Assembly: GCF_003046175.1 (NCBI RefSeq)
Contig: NZ_PZZM01000001.1
Span: 3,923,001 to 3,987,000 of the forward strand
Length of the DNA: 64,000 bases
Origin: Bosea sp. 124
GTDB lineage: Bacteria > Pseudomonadota > Alphaproteobacteria > Rhizobiales > Beijerinckiaceae
Reading direction: 5' to 3'
Position 1 is the first letter of the stretch; each line of letters starts with the position of its first letter. A program made the translations under genes and the position numbers. A model generated the notes under the pieces. That model saw only the letters and a list, made by a program, of their open reading frames with translations, was not told the origin of the DNA and did not search any database. Positions 21,035 through 29,587 of the stretch are shown in pieces.

Positions 21035-21913
21035 ATGGACAGCGTCAGCCAGAGCAAGACATTGGGGATCAGGCCGCTGGGAAGCGGCGAGCGGGCGGAG
21101 CTTTTTCTCGCCCGGCATTTCGACAGCCTGGAATGCCTGAGCGCGACCTTCGCCACCCATGCCTACGCTCCCCATGCCCACGACACCTATGTCGTCGGTA
21201 CGATCGAGACCGGCTGCGAGGCCTGGACGGTGCGGGGCGAGCGGCACTACGGCGGTTCCGGTGACCTGACGTTCATCAATCCGCTCGATGTGCATGACGG
21301 CGAGCCTGTCGGCGAAGGCTACAGCTACCGCATGACCTATCCCGCAGTCGCGCTGATGCAGGAGATCGCCTCGTCATTGGCCGGCTGGAACGGCGGCCGG
21401 ACGCCATTCTTTCCCCGCGCCTGCGTGCATGATCCGGAGGGTGCGGCTTTGCTGTCGCGCGCTCACCGCGCCATGGAAGCCGGGCGGAGTGGGGCGGGGA
21501 GGGAGGCTCTGGGTGGCGAGGAGCTTCTCCTGCGCGCCTATGCCTATTGCCTCGTGCGGCATGCCGGGGTGGCTGCCGGTGCCATCGGTTCCGAGGCCGG
21601 GCCGATCGCTCATGCGCAGGCGCTGATGGAGGCGCGTCATGACGAGGAGCTCTCGCTGGCGGAGATCGCAGGCTCGGTCGGTCTGCCGCGCCATCACCTG
21701 ATCCGTGCCTTCCGGCGCGAGACCGGGCTGACGCCGCATGCTTGGCTGGTCGATGTCCGGGTGCGGCGGGCGCGGGACCGGCTGCGCCGCGGCGAGGCCC
21801 CGGGCGATGTCGCCGCTGCGACCGGGTTCTGCGACCAGGCGCATCTGACGCGGGCGTTCAAGGCGAGGCTCGGCGTGACGCCGGGCGCCTTCCGCGCCGC
21901 CCATCTCTCCTGA
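21035..21913 (+). CDS. AraC-family transcriptional regulator
   Basis: A 292-residue regulator with an N-terminal cupin-type sensor domain (HAHDTYVVGTIETG; RGERHYGGSGDLTFINP) and a C-terminal double helix-turn-helix (LAEIAGSVGLPRHHLIRAFRRETGLTPHAWL and GDVAAATGFCDQAHLTRAFKARLGVTPGAF). It ends 13 bases before azlC, so it probably belongs to that operon and may control the exporter in response to an amino acid or related ligand (inference). Confidence 0.92.
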   Translation: MDSVSQSKTLGIRPLGSGERAELFLARHFDSLECLSATFATHAYAPHAHDTYVVGTIETGCEAWTVRGERHYGGSGDLTFINPLDVHDGEPVGEGYSYRMTYPAVALMQEIASSLAGWNGGRTPFFPRACVHDPEGAALLSRAHRAMEAGRSGAGREALGGEELLLRAYAYCLVRHAGVAAGAIGSEAGPIAHAQALMEARHDEELSLAEIAGSVGLPRHHLIRAFRRETGLTPHAWLVDVRVRRARDRLRRGEAPGDVAAATGFCDQAHLTRAFKARLGVTPGAFRAAHLS

Positions 21914-21926
21914 AGGCTACTCTGCG

Positions 21927-22655
21927 ATGTCCAGGATGCGGGACGATATCCTGCGTGGCTTCGGCGACATCTGGCCGGCCATGCTGGCGGCGGTGCCGAT
22001 CGGCCTGCTGTTCGGTGCGCTCGCCGCAGGCAAGGGGCTCTCGCCGCTCGAGGTCACGGTCATGGGCGCGCTCGTCTTTGCGGGCGGGGCCCAGTTCGCG
22101 GCCGTCGAGCTCTGGGCGACGCCGGCGCCGATCGGTGCGCTCGTGTTCTCGACGCTGCTGATCAATGCGCGGCATGTGCTGATGAGCGCATCGCTCGCTC
22201 CCAAGCTTCAAGGCTTTTCGGGCTGGCAGAAACTCGGAGGCCTCTACTTCATGGCAGACGAGAACTGGGCTCTGGCCGAGAAGCGGGCGCGGACGCACGC
22301 GCTGACGCCGGCCTACTGGTTCGGGATGCTGATCCCCTTCGTCGCCTGCTGGATCGCGACCTCGACGCTGGGCGCCGTCGTGGGCGCGGCGCTCGGGGAT
22401 CCACGCCGCTTCGGCGCCGATTTCGCCTTCACCGCCCTGTTCATCGCGCTCGTCGCGGCGTTCTGGAAGGGGCGCGTGACCTTCTGGACGGTCGCCGCCT
22501 CCGGGATCGCCTCGGCGCTGGCCTATCGCCTCGTCGGCCCGCCCTGGCATGTGCTGGCCGGCGCGCTTTGCGGGCTGGCGGCCGCCTGGATTGCGGCGGG
22601 CGGTGGTGCTGGAGCGGAGCCGGACCCCGCGGCATCGGAACCGGCCCGGTCATGA
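21927..22655 (+). CDS. azlC: AzlC, branched-chain amino-acid exporter large subunit
   Basis: A 242-residue AzlC-family (YgaZ) permease with multiple membrane segments. Diagnostic patches are PIGLLFGALA, FAGGAQFAAVELW, LINARHVLMSASLAP, and FMADENWALA. AzlC and AzlD form a two-subunit exporter of branched-chain or related amino acids in the inner membrane. Stop/start overlap ATGA with azlD indicates translational coupling. Confidence 0.93.
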   Translation: MSRMRDDILRGFGDIWPAMLAAVPIGLLFGALAAGKGLSPLEVTVMGALVFAGGAQFAAVELWATPAPIGALVFSTLLINARHVLMSASLAPKLQGFSGWQKLGGLYFMADENWALAEKRARTHALTPAYWFGMLIPFVACWIATSTLGAVVGAALGDPRRFGADFAFTALFIALVAAFWKGRVTFWTVAASGIASALAYRLVGPPWHVLAGALCGLAAAWIAAGGGAGAEPDPAASEPARS

Positions 22656-22951
22656 CGCTCGATCCCCACACGCTGCTCGCCATCCTTGGCATGGCGGTAG
22701 CGACCTATGCCACCCGGATCGCGGGCCTGGCACTGGCGGGACGGCTCGACCTGTCGCCGCGCGCGCAGGCCGCGTTCGACGCGATCCCTCCGGCCGTGCT
22801 GATCGCGGTCATTGCTCCGAGCGCGCTGGCGACCGGCTGGGCCGAGACGGCGGCGGCTGCCGTTGCGGCGGTTGCCGCGACACGGCTGCCGCTGCTGGGC
22901 GTGGTCGCTATCGGCGTTGCGGCCGTGGTGGGGCTCAGGGCGCTGATCTGA
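22652..22951 (+). CDS. azlD: AzlD, branched-chain amino-acid exporter small subunit
   Basis: A 99-residue protein with about four membrane segments (LLAILGMAVATYATRIAGLAL; FDAIPPAVLIAVIAP; LGVVAIGVAAVVGLRAL). The YATRIAG and FDAIPPAVL patches are typical of AzlD/YgaH. The start at 22652 overlaps the azlC stop by 4 bases. A longer in-frame start upstream was rejected because it lies inside azlC. Confidence 0.92.
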   Translation: MTLDPHTLLAILGMAVATYATRIAGLALAGRLDLSPRAQAAFDAIPPAVLIAVIAPSALATGWAETAAAAVAAVAATRLPLLGVVAIGVAAVVGLRALI

Positions 22952-22975
22952 CGCGCGCTCGCGCTCCCTCCTGCG

Positions 22976-23068
22976 TCAGATCATGCCGCCGAGCCAGCAC
23001 CACAGACCCGCTGCCATAAAGGCGAAGGCGACGAGGAACATATGGGCATCGCGTGGCAGGTCTCGCAT
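22976..23068 (-). CDS. 30-residue membrane miniprotein
   Basis: A 31-codon ORF starting MRDLPRDAHMFLVAFAFMAA and ending WCWLGGMI, with one hydrophobic helix. AGGAG lies 7 bases before the ATG, a near-ideal Shine-Dalgarno that decides this start over a longer reading from 23164. It lies convergent to azlD with a 24-base gap. Function unknown. Confidence 0.5.
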   Translation of the reverse strand: MRDLPRDAHMFLVAFAFMAAGLWCWLGGMI

Positions 23069-23199
23069 CCGGGATCTCCTGTTCGGGAGCCCGTGCATAA
23101 TCTTTGCCATGTGACAGGTGCGCGACGAGAAGTTGATAATCGATCTGGCATTCCCTGTGTGCATGGTGACTCTTCAAGGCAGATGGCGCCGTGAAGGCC

Positions 23200-25092
23200 T
23201 CAGAGCGGCAGGCAGGCCTGCTCCAGCCAGGCCCGGGCCTCGCCCTCGACCAGCGTTGCGAGATGGCTCCAGACCCTGGCGTGATAGGCGTCGATCCAGG
23301 CGATCTCGCCGTCGTCGAGCAGGTTCGCGTCGATCAGTGCACGCTCGTAGGGGCACCAGGTGATGGTCTCGAAGCCGTAGATGGTGCGGTCGCCGCCGGG
23401 GATGACGCGCTCCTCGACGACGATCAGGTTTTCGATGCGGATGCCGTACTCGCCCTGCTTGTAGTAGCCGGGCTCGTTGGAGAGGATCATGCCGGGTTCC
23501 AGCGGCGTGGTGCCGAGCTTCGAAATCCGCTGCGGCCCCTCATGCACGGACAGATAGCTGCCGACGCCGTGGCCGGTGCCGTGGTCGAAGTCGAGGCCGG
23601 CCTGCCAGAGCGGCAGCCGCGCCAGCGCATCGAGCTGGGCGCCCGACGTACCCTTGACGAAGACGGCGCGCGAGATCGCGATGTGACCCTTGAGTACGCG
23701 GGTGTAGCGGTCCCGCATCTCGTCGCTGGGCTCGCCTATGGCCATGGTGCGGGTGATGTCGGTCGTGCCGTCCTCGTATTGCCCACCGGAGTCGACCAGG
23801 AAAATACCGGGCTCAACCTTGCGATTGCTGGCTTCGGTGACGCGATAATGTGGCAGCGCCGCATTGGGACCCGCACCCGCAATGGTGGTGAAGGAGACGT
23901 CCCTGAGCAGGCCGGTCTTCGCCCGCTCGGCCTCCAGCGCGGCGACCGTGTCGATCTCGGTGAGCTGCCCGCCCGGCGCCTCGCGCGTCAGCCAGGTCAG
24001 GAAGCGCACCATCGCGGCGCCATCGCGCAGATGGGCGGCGCGGGTGCCCCTCAGCTCCGCCTCGTTCTTGCGGGCCTTCATCAGCGCGATCGGGTCCGCG
24101 CCGGCTTCAGGGGTGCCGCCTGCGTCGCGGATCAGCGTCGCCAGCGCGGCGGCGGCGGTGGTCGAGTCGAGGCGGACCCTGGCGCCGGCTGCGCCCAGTG
24201 CCGCGAGCTGTGTTGCCAGTGCGGCCGGCGGGGCGATCTCGCCGACCGCACCGATGGCGTCGCCGGCCTCGTTGGTGATCTTCTCGAGCGCGAGGAATAC
24301 GGTTGGCCGGCCCTCGCGCGGCACGATGGCATAGCCCAGCGGCAGCGGCGTGTGCTCGACATCACCGCCCCGGATGTTGAAGGTCCAGGCGAGTGCGTGC
24401 GGGTCGGAGATGAGGAGCGCATCGACCTTCGCCTTGCCGAGCGCGTCCTGAATTCGGTCGAGCTTGCTCGCCGCATCCTCTCCGGTAAAATCGGCGCGAT
24501 GGGCCTTGACCGGGGCGCTCGGCGGCGCCGGGCGATCGGCCCAGAGCGCATCAATCGGGTTGCGGCTCACCGCGACGAGCGTGCCACCGGCGGCAGCGGC
24601 AGCCTTCTCCAGCCGTGCGACGGCATCGACCGTGTGCAGCCAGGGATCGTAGCCGAGGCGCCCGCCCGAAGGCAGGTTGGTCTCGATCCAGCGATCGAGC
24701 GGCGTGTCCTCCATGCGGGTCGGCGTGACGACGGTGGTGTCGGTCTGTTCGGCCGACTGGATGGTATAACGGCCGTCGACGATCAGCGCCGCCTTGTCCG
24801 CCAGTACGACGGCGTTGCCGGCGGAGCCGGTGAAGCCCGTCAGCCAGGCGAGACGGGCCATATGGGCCGGCACATATTCGCCCTGATGCTCGTCGGCGCG
24901 CGGCACGATGAAGCCCGCGAGCCCTTGCTGCGCAAGCGCCATTCGCAATGCGGCGATTCGGGGCGCGACCTCTGCCGGATCGCTCGGTTCCGAGAAGGTC
25001 TGAAAGCGGCAGGCGGGCTGGGCGAGGGCAGGCGATTGCGGCATCGGGAGGGTCCGGTTCAGGCGAATTGCGCCATCGTCGCGGCTCTCCAT
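23200..25092 (-). CDS. M24 aminopeptidase P family protein (Xaa-Pro aminopeptidase)
   Basis: A 630-residue metallopeptidase. Two creatinase-like N-terminal domains (from AALRMALAQQGLAGFIVPRADEHQGEY) precede the C-terminal pita-bread catalytic domain with metal ligands DSGGQYEDGTTDITRT (two Asp), GHGVGSYLSVHEGP (His), NEPGYY (Glu) and ENLIVVEE (Glu). The three-domain layout and length match eukaryote-type aminopeptidase P found in alphaproteobacteria. Removes N-terminal residues before proline. The start could also be Met17 at 25044. Confidence 0.94.
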   Translation of the reverse strand: MESRDDGAIRLNRTLPMPQSPALAQPACRFQTFSEPSDPAEVAPRIAALRMALAQQGLAGFIVPRADEHQGEYVPAHMARLAWLTGFTGSAGNAVVLADKAALIVDGRYTIQSAEQTDTTVVTPTRMEDTPLDRWIETNLPSGGRLGYDPWLHTVDAVARLEKAAAAAGGTLVAVSRNPIDALWADRPAPPSAPVKAHRADFTGEDAASKLDRIQDALGKAKVDALLISDPHALAWTFNIRGGDVEHTPLPLGYAIVPREGRPTVFLALEKITNEAGDAIGAVGEIAPPAALATQLAALGAAGARVRLDSTTAAAALATLIRDAGGTPEAGADPIALMKARKNEAELRGTRAAHLRDGAAMVRFLTWLTREAPGGQLTEIDTVAALEAERAKTGLLRDVSFTTIAGAGPNAALPHYRVTEASNRKVEPGIFLVDSGGQYEDGTTDITRTMAIGEPSDEMRDRYTRVLKGHIAISRAVFVKGTSGAQLDALARLPLWQAGLDFDHGTGHGVGSYLSVHEGPQRISKLGTTPLEPGMILSNEPGYYKQGEYGIRIENLIVVEERVIPGGDRTIYGFETITWCPYERALIDANLLDDGEIAWIDAYHARVWSHLATLVEGEARAWLEQACLPL

Positions 25093-25237
25093 GGCGAAGG
25101 CTAGTCCGAAACGGGATTCCGCCGTGCTTTTCGACCTGGCTCGCCGCGCTCCGAAATGAGGCGGTGTGCCTCTTTGCTATGCGAATTCGGCAATCGTTAA
25201 CGAAAAGCGGCGCGATGCATGCGTCTTGTGCATATCT

Positions 25238-25269
25238 CGCATCTGCGAAATCCTCTTCTCGCAGATGCG
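25238..25269. promoter_or_regulatory. 11-bp perfect inverted repeat upstream of a small-protein pair
   Basis: CGCATCTGCGA (25238-25248) and TCGCAGATGCG (25259-25269) flank a 10-base spacer, 81 bases before the 80-aa gene at 25351. No T-run follows, so an operator or 5' UTR hairpin is more likely than a terminator. No dedicated regulator gene is adjacent. Confidence 0.5.
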
Positions 25270-25350
25270 AAGAAGTACCACTTTGGTCGCATAAGAGAAC
25301 GAGGAAGCGACCGGGACTGTCCTTCGTTTCGATTGAGGAGATGGATCCCC

Positions 25351-25593
25351 ATGGCCTATGTACTGAACGACGCCTCCGTCCTGTCCGCGACCGAGGTGAA
25401 CAAGACTGCCAAGATTTCCGATGAACAGGGTTTCTGGCAGCGTCTCTATGCGGCGATGATCGAGAGCCGCCGCCGTTCCGCCCTGCGCGAGCTGCGCGCC
25501 CACTCTTTCCTGATCAACGAGTCGGAGGCGGTTCTGGGTGGCCTTTCGGCTGCGACGGTCTCGACCGACGTCGCGCTGCCGTTCAACCGCTGA
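25351..25593 (+). CDS. small hypothetical protein, 80 aa
   Basis: Starts MAYVLNDASVLSATEV after a GAGGAG Shine-Dalgarno about 10 bases upstream. A central helical stretch FWQRLYAAMIESRRRSALREL is basic and resembles the Arg-rich helix of DUF1127-type small proteins, but no family is claimed. The C-terminus is polar. No signal peptide or membrane segment. A 42-aa ORF follows 90 bases downstream on the same strand. The in-frame extension to 25219 is rejected because of the strong internal Shine-Dalgarno. Confidence 0.7.
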   Translation: MAYVLNDASVLSATEVNKTAKISDEQGFWQRLYAAMIESRRRSALRELRAHSFLINESEAVLGGLSAATVSTDVALPFNR

Positions 25594-25682
25594 GCCGCGC
25601 TGCTCCTGCGCGGTGATCGCGCAGGGTTCTCTTCCCGACCTTCGCCGCAGGTTCGCGCCGCGGCACAAGCTGGACAACGACC

Positions 25683-25811
25683 ATGATCGCCATCATCAAG
25701 CACGCCTTCGAGTGGATCGCCGACGCCGTGAAGTTCACCTCTGCCGTCTGGCACGACGCCCGCTCCATGCAGGCGGAAGCCGAAGCCAAGTACGGCCACA
25801 TCGGCTTCTGA
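25683..25811 (+). CDS. small hypothetical protein, 42 aa
   Basis: A 43-codon ORF reading MIAIIKHAFEWIADAVKFTS, then AVWHDARSMQAEAEAKYGHIGF. It looks like an amphipathic N-terminal helix plus a charged MQAEAEAKYGHI tail. The tail recalls the small RSP_7527-type proteins (Arg/Met-x-Ala-Glu-Ala pattern), a tentative likeness only. Shine-Dalgarno is weak. It is probably co-transcribed with the 80-aa gene. Confidence 0.5.
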   Translation: MIAIIKHAFEWIADAVKFTSAVWHDARSMQAEAEAKYGHIGF

Positions 25812-25966
25812 TCGCGCTCCTTCGCGATGCTGGCCGCCTGACGCGGCGTTCTGCGCTTCCGGTGCTCACGGACGAAAGTCCGCTCCGCTCCGGTTCTCGA
25901 ACGCCACGCCATGCGCGTCAGCCTGGCGAAGGATCGAGCGTCTTCGGGGCTTTCGGCTTCGAGTGA

Positions 25967-26914
25967 CTAGCGAAGGTGGCGTGGCCTTGGGGCTGCGCCG
26001 CCTTTTTTCATGACGAGCGTGGCCCAGCCCTCGCGCAGTGACTGGCTCGCAAGATGGAGCCCTTGGTGCCGGTAGACCGAGACGACGCCGGCGACGTCCA
26101 TGGCGAGCAGGCCCGACAGGATGACCGTGCCGTCGGCCGAGAGCACGCGCGCGATCGAGGGCGCGAGGCGCTTCAGCGGACCGGCCAGGATATTGGCGAA
26201 GACGAGATCGAAATGGCCGGGCCGGTCGGCCTTGGCGTGGCGCAGGCCCGGTGCGACATAAAGATCGAGCGCATGCGGCGCGTGGTTGACGCGGGCATTG
26301 TGGGCCGCGACCTCGACGGCGACGAGATCGATGTCGCCGGCGACGACTTTGCGCTTCGTCTGCTTGGCCAGCGCCAGCGCCAGAATGCCGGTGCCGGTGC
26401 CAACATCGATGGCGTGGCGCGGGCGACGGCGCTTCAGCTCCGCGTCGAGCGCGAGCAGGCATCCGGCGGTCGTGCCGTGATGGCCGGTGCCGAAGGCGAG
26501 CGCGGCCGGGATTTCGATGCCGACATAGTTGATGCGGACCGCCTCGCGGTCATGCTCGCCATGGACAAGGACGCGGCCGGCGCGGACGGGCTTCAGCCCG
26601 TCCAGGCTGGCCGCGACCCAGTCCTGCTGGTTCACGGTGGCAAAGGGCGTGGTGTCGATGACGTCGCCGACGATTGGCCGCAGCATGTCGCGCACGGCGT
26701 CCTCGTCGGGATGCGTGGCGAAATAGATCTCGACCTTCCAGGGGGCGTTGAGCGAGAGCGTGGTGACGCCGCTCTCGATCTCGAAGGCGGAGATCGCTGT
26801 CTCCGTCGGGTCGAAGACCTCGCCCAGCAGTTCGGTCAGCGCACGCGCCTTCTCGCCGCTGGTCGAGAGTTCGAGGACGGTCGCGACCGTCGATGGCAGA
26901 AGACCTTCACGCAT
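25967..26914 (-). CDS. prmA: PrmA, ribosomal protein L11 methyltransferase
   Basis: A 315-residue SAM-dependent methyltransferase that trimethylates ribosomal protein L11. An N-terminal substrate-recognition domain is followed by FGTGHHGTTAGCL, motif I DVGTGTGILALALAKQ, and NILAGPLKRLAP, which matches the NPPY-like catalytic region of PrmA. Length is near the family norm (about 290-320). The pepP-prmA proximity is often seen in this order. Transcribed with the SDR gene upstream on the same strand, 46 bases apart. Confidence 0.93.
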   Translation of the reverse strand: MREGLLPSTVATVLELSTSGEKARALTELLGEVFDPTETAISAFEIESGVTTLSLNAPWKVEIYFATHPDEDAVRDMLRPIVGDVIDTTPFATVNQQDWVAASLDGLKPVRAGRVLVHGEHDREAVRINYVGIEIPAALAFGTGHHGTTAGCLLALDAELKRRRPRHAIDVGTGTGILALALAKQTKRKVVAGDIDLVAVEVAAHNARVNHAPHALDLYVAPGLRHAKADRPGHFDLVFANILAGPLKRLAPSIARVLSADGTVILSGLLAMDVAGVVSVYRHQGLHLASQSLREGWATLVMKKGGAAPRPRHLR

Positions 26915-26960
26915 GGGCTGCGCTTAGCAGCCCGGACGGGAATTGTCATGGCCGCTGCCG

Positions 26961-27707
26961 TCAGTGCTGGCCATTCACCATCGCGAAGACGCCGGCGAGG
27001 TTGCCGTTCTCGGCGGCAAAGCGCAGCGGCTTGCAGCGCTCGACGATGACCTCCTCGGCGTCCGTCTCGAGGATCGCCATGACCTCAGCGATGAAATCGG
27101 CCAACGGCATGGCGAGCGGATCGACGGCCTGTTCCGGGCCGCGAAGCTCGGTCTGGACGTAAGGCGGAGCGATCTCGACGACTTGCGTCGAGCTGCCCTT
27201 CAATTGATGGCGCAGCGACATCGACCAGGAATGGAGCGCCGCCTTGGTCGCGGAATAGGTCGGCGTCACCGCCAGCGGCACGAAGGCGAGCCCCGACGAG
27301 ACGGTCAAGATGGTGGCTTTCGGCTGCTTCAGCAGGTGCGGCAGCAGGGCTGCCGTCAGGCGGATCGGGCCGAGCAGGTTAGTCTCGACCGTCTCCTCGG
27401 CGATGGCGACGTCGCGGCTGCCGACGAGATCCTCGTCCTTCATGATGCCGGCATTGTTGAGCACGACATTCAGCGCCGGAAAACGCGCGACGGCATCGCG
27501 GGCGAAGGCGGCAATGTCGGCCTTGTCCTGGATGTCGAGCAGCATCGAGGCCATGCCGGGGTTCGCCTCCGTGACGTCGTCGAGCACGCGCTCGCGGCGG
27601 CCGGCGATGATGACCGTGTTGCCCCTGGCGTGCAGCGCCTCGGCGAGCGCGCGGCCGATGCCCGAACCGCCGCCGGTGATCAGGATGGTGTTGCCTGTGA
27701 TGTTCAT
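26961..27707 (-). CDS. short-chain dehydrogenase/reductase (DltE-like)
   Basis: A classical SDR of 248 residues: NAD(P) loop TGGGSGIGRALAEAL, NNAG, and catalytic YSATKAALHSW (Tyr-x-x-x-Lys) after a Ser in VSSGLAF. The sequence resembles DltE/YbbO-type oxidoreductases of unknown substrate. The ATG at 27707 (MNITGNTILITGG) is chosen because AAAGGA is 7 bases upstream; an ATG two codons earlier is too close to it. Divergent from the HxlR regulator, which probably controls it. Confidence 0.9.
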   Translation of the reverse strand: MNITGNTILITGGGSGIGRALAEALHARGNTVIIAGRRERVLDDVTEANPGMASMLLDIQDKADIAAFARDAVARFPALNVVLNNAGIMKDEDLVGSRDVAIAEETVETNLLGPIRLTAALLPHLLKQPKATILTVSSGLAFVPLAVTPTYSATKAALHSWSMSLRHQLKGSSTQVVEIAPPYVQTELRGPEQAVDPLAMPLADFIAEVMAILETDAEEVIVERCKPLRFAAENGNLAGVFAMVNGQH

Positions 27708-27783
27708 CGCCATGTCCTTTCGCGATTGCGCCTTTCATGGTTGCGCTGAACTCAACTAGGCCCGATGCTCTCCAGACGTAAGA

Positions 27784-27809
27784 AGGCACCTTAAAGTTCT
27801 ATAGGCACC
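27784..27809. promoter_or_regulatory. direct repeat AGGCACC in SDR-HxlR divergent promoter
   Basis: AGGCACC occurs at 27784-27790 and 27803-27809, a 19-base period, with an AT-rich spacer (TTAAAGTTCTAT) between. It is 17 bases before the HxlR start and 77 bases before the SDR start. It may be the regulator's binding site or overlap the promoter; inference. Confidence 0.35.
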
Positions 27810-27825
27810 AAAAGGAGAGCGTCGA

Positions 27826-28248
27826 ATGCCGTCCATACGGGAGGCCGTCGCAGCCATGCAGGCGCAGGGCGGGCTGGAGCATCCAGAGGTCAGTCCCGAG
27901 GTCGAGGCACTGGTGCGCGACGTGATTGGCCAGGTCGCGGACAAGTGGACGATGCTGATCCTGGAGGCACTGGAGGAGCATGGCACGCTGCGCTTCACGC
28001 AAGTCGGCCGGATCGTCGGTGGCATCAGCCAGAAGATGCTGACCAAGACGCTGCGCCAGATGGAATGCGACGGACTGATCATACGGAAAGTCCATCCGGT
28101 GATCCCACCGCATGTCGACTACACGATGACGGAGATCGGCCGCGAGCTGACGGCGGCGTTCTGCGGGGTCTGGGTCTGGGCGGAGACCTACTACGCGCAG
28201 GTGGAAGCAGCGCGGGCGGCGTTCAAGGCGCGGGAGCGGGGCATTTGA
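27826..28248 (+). CDS. HxlR-family winged-helix transcriptional regulator
   Basis: A 140-residue MarR-like winged helix protein. The core DVIGQVADKWTMLILEALEEHGTLRFTQVGRIVGGISQKMLTKTLRQME, followed by PPHVDYTMTEIGRELT, is the HxlR signature. There is no Cys in the usual N-terminal redox position before the KWT motif, so a thiol switch is less likely than in YodB/HypR. Divergent from the SDR gene at 27707, its probable target. Confidence 0.92.
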   Translation: MPSIREAVAAMQAQGGLEHPEVSPEVEALVRDVIGQVADKWTMLILEALEEHGTLRFTQVGRIVGGISQKMLTKTLRQMECDGLIIRKVHPVIPPHVDYTMTEIGRELTAAFCGVWVWAETYYAQVEAARAAFKARERGI

Positions 28249-28262
28249 CGCGAGCCGCCCGA

Positions 28263-28304
28263 TCATCCCGGCTCGGCGCCGCTTTCGCCGCTGGTCCGGG
28301 ATGA
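28263..28304. repeat. intergenic palindrome between convergent genes
   Basis: TCATCCCGG (28263-28271) and CCGGGATGA (28296-28304) form a 9-bp outer stem around GC-rich sequence, right after the HxlR stop and before the convergent membrane protein gene. Such palindromes with CCGGGATGA ends are common dispersed elements in Hyphomicrobiales; it may also act as a bidirectional terminator. Confidence 0.5.
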
Positions 28305-28358
28305 CATGGAAGACGCCGGCCTCGCCGTCTCAGGCCGAGCGGCCGGTCTCTTTGGCGG

Positions 28359-28856
28359 TCAGTTCGCGCTCGAGGCCGCAGTCCTGCCCTGGCTGCGCAG
28401 GTGGATGATCTGCGCTGCCAGTCCAACGATGAGCATGACGAGAAGGCTGCCCTGGAAGCCGAGCAAGAGGGGCGAATTCAGGCTGGTGACAAAGGGGTTG
28501 CCGTCCGGAACCCGACGCAGGATCTCGGTGACCGTCGGCAGCATCAGCAGAAAGACCGTCAGGCTCAGGCAGATCGTCTCGGCGTATCGGGCCGCGCGCG
28601 ACTGGCCCGGAAGCAGCCCGACGCCGTAGCCGGCGAGCAGGAGCAGGATCGTGAGGGCGCCGACGCCATAGCCCGCCCCCTGGTGGGTGACGAGGAAGAC
28701 AGTGGCCGCGCCGATCAGCATGGCGACGAAATAGACCGCGCCGGCTCGCGACCAGGGCACGATCCGGCCATGACGTGCCAGCATATACGCGGCTGCGGGA
28801 ATGGCCGGCAGGCTGCCGAGCGTATGGAGCCAGCCGAGAGGGGAGATGCCAAACAT
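28359..28856 (-). CDS. small multi-pass membrane protein (TetR-linked)
   Basis: A 165-residue protein with four to five hydrophobic segments, starting MFGISPLGWLHTLGSLPAIP. AAGGA lies 8 bases before ATG 28856, which decides against the longer reading to 28973 that runs through the operator region. The heme-protein-like H in GWLHTLGS is noted, but no family is assigned. Its promoter carries the same operator as the tetR gene, so it is the likely regulated target. Confidence 0.75.
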   Translation of the reverse strand: MFGISPLGWLHTLGSLPAIPAAAYMLARHGRIVPWSRAGAVYFVAMLIGAATVFLVTHQGAGYGVGALTILLLLAGYGVGLLPGQSRAARYAETICLSLTVFLLMLPTVTEILRRVPDGNPFVTSLNSPLLLGFQGSLLVMLIVGLAAQIIHLRSQGRTAASSAN

Positions 28857-28936
28857 GAGGGTATCCTTTTTGAGCGCGTAGAATGAGGCGGTCCGGTTGC
28901 GCGCGGAAACGACGCAGGTGAAAAGAAAGGAAATAA

Positions 28937-28960
28937 AACTACCTATTAGTCGGTAGGTTT
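28937..28960 (-). promoter_or_regulatory. TetR-type operator upstream of the membrane protein
   Basis: CTACC-N8-GGTAG inverted repeat at 28939-28956, flanked by AAA/TTT, in an AT-rich promoter region. On the minus strand it reads CTACCGACTAATAGGTAG and aligns with the operator at 29588-29608. Confidence 0.6.
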
Positions 28961-28994
28961 TGTGGTGATGCATAGTCGCGGTTTGCCAGCAGGT

Positions 28995-29579
28995 TCAATG
29001 CCGGGCGATGAGGCGCTCCAGAAGCGGGCGCGTGATGGCGCCAAACGTCTTGGTGTCGCCATAGGCGCGGGCGGAGAGCATCGCGCCGTGGACCGTGGCG
29101 AGGAAGGTCTCGGCTTCGGCCTTGGCGGTGCCGGTCAACCGCAGTTGGCCGTGCCTGGCGCCGCGTTCCAGAACCGATGCCAGCCAGGCCGAGAGCGAGC
29201 GGAAATGGGCTCGCACCTCGATCACGACCTCTTCCGGAAGGACGGGGATTTCGACTGCCAGCAAGGCGCAAACACAGAATGGCGCAGACGCGTCGGTGAT
29301 GCAGGCTTCCCAATAGCCAGTATAGGCGCGCAGTTGTTCCGCCGGATCGGAGACATGCCGCTCCATCGTGGCGATCCCGGATTCAGCCTCCTCGCGATAG
29401 CGCGCCACGAGGGTGCGGACGAGGTCCGATTTGCTGGGGAAATGGTGGTGGATGCTCGCATTGCGGATGCCGACCACCTTGGCAATGTCGGCGTAGCTGA
29501 AGCCATTGTACCCGCCAGCGATGATCAGCGCGCGCGCGCAGCGCAGGATGTCATCGGAGGTGGTGGAGGGGCTGGCCAT
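28995..29579 (-). CDS. TetR/AcrR-family transcriptional repressor
   Basis: A 194-residue regulator. The N-terminal helix-turn-helix reads YNGFSYADIAKVVGIRNASIHHHFPSKSDLVRTLV, the classic TetR pattern. The helical C-terminal ligand domain contains CITDASAPFCVCALLAVE with three Cys, which could sense thiols or electrophiles (inference). It sits upstream of the membrane protein gene on the same strand, and both have matching operators, suggesting autoregulation and control of that gene. Confidence 0.92.
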   Translation of the reverse strand: MASPSTTSDDILRCARALIIAGGYNGFSYADIAKVVGIRNASIHHHFPSKSDLVRTLVARYREEAESGIATMERHVSDPAEQLRAYTGYWEACITDASAPFCVCALLAVEIPVLPEEVVIEVRAHFRSLSAWLASVLERGARHGQLRLTGTAKAEAETFLATVHGAMLSARAYGDTKTFGAITRPLLERLIARH

Positions 29580-29587
29580 CTCAAATG

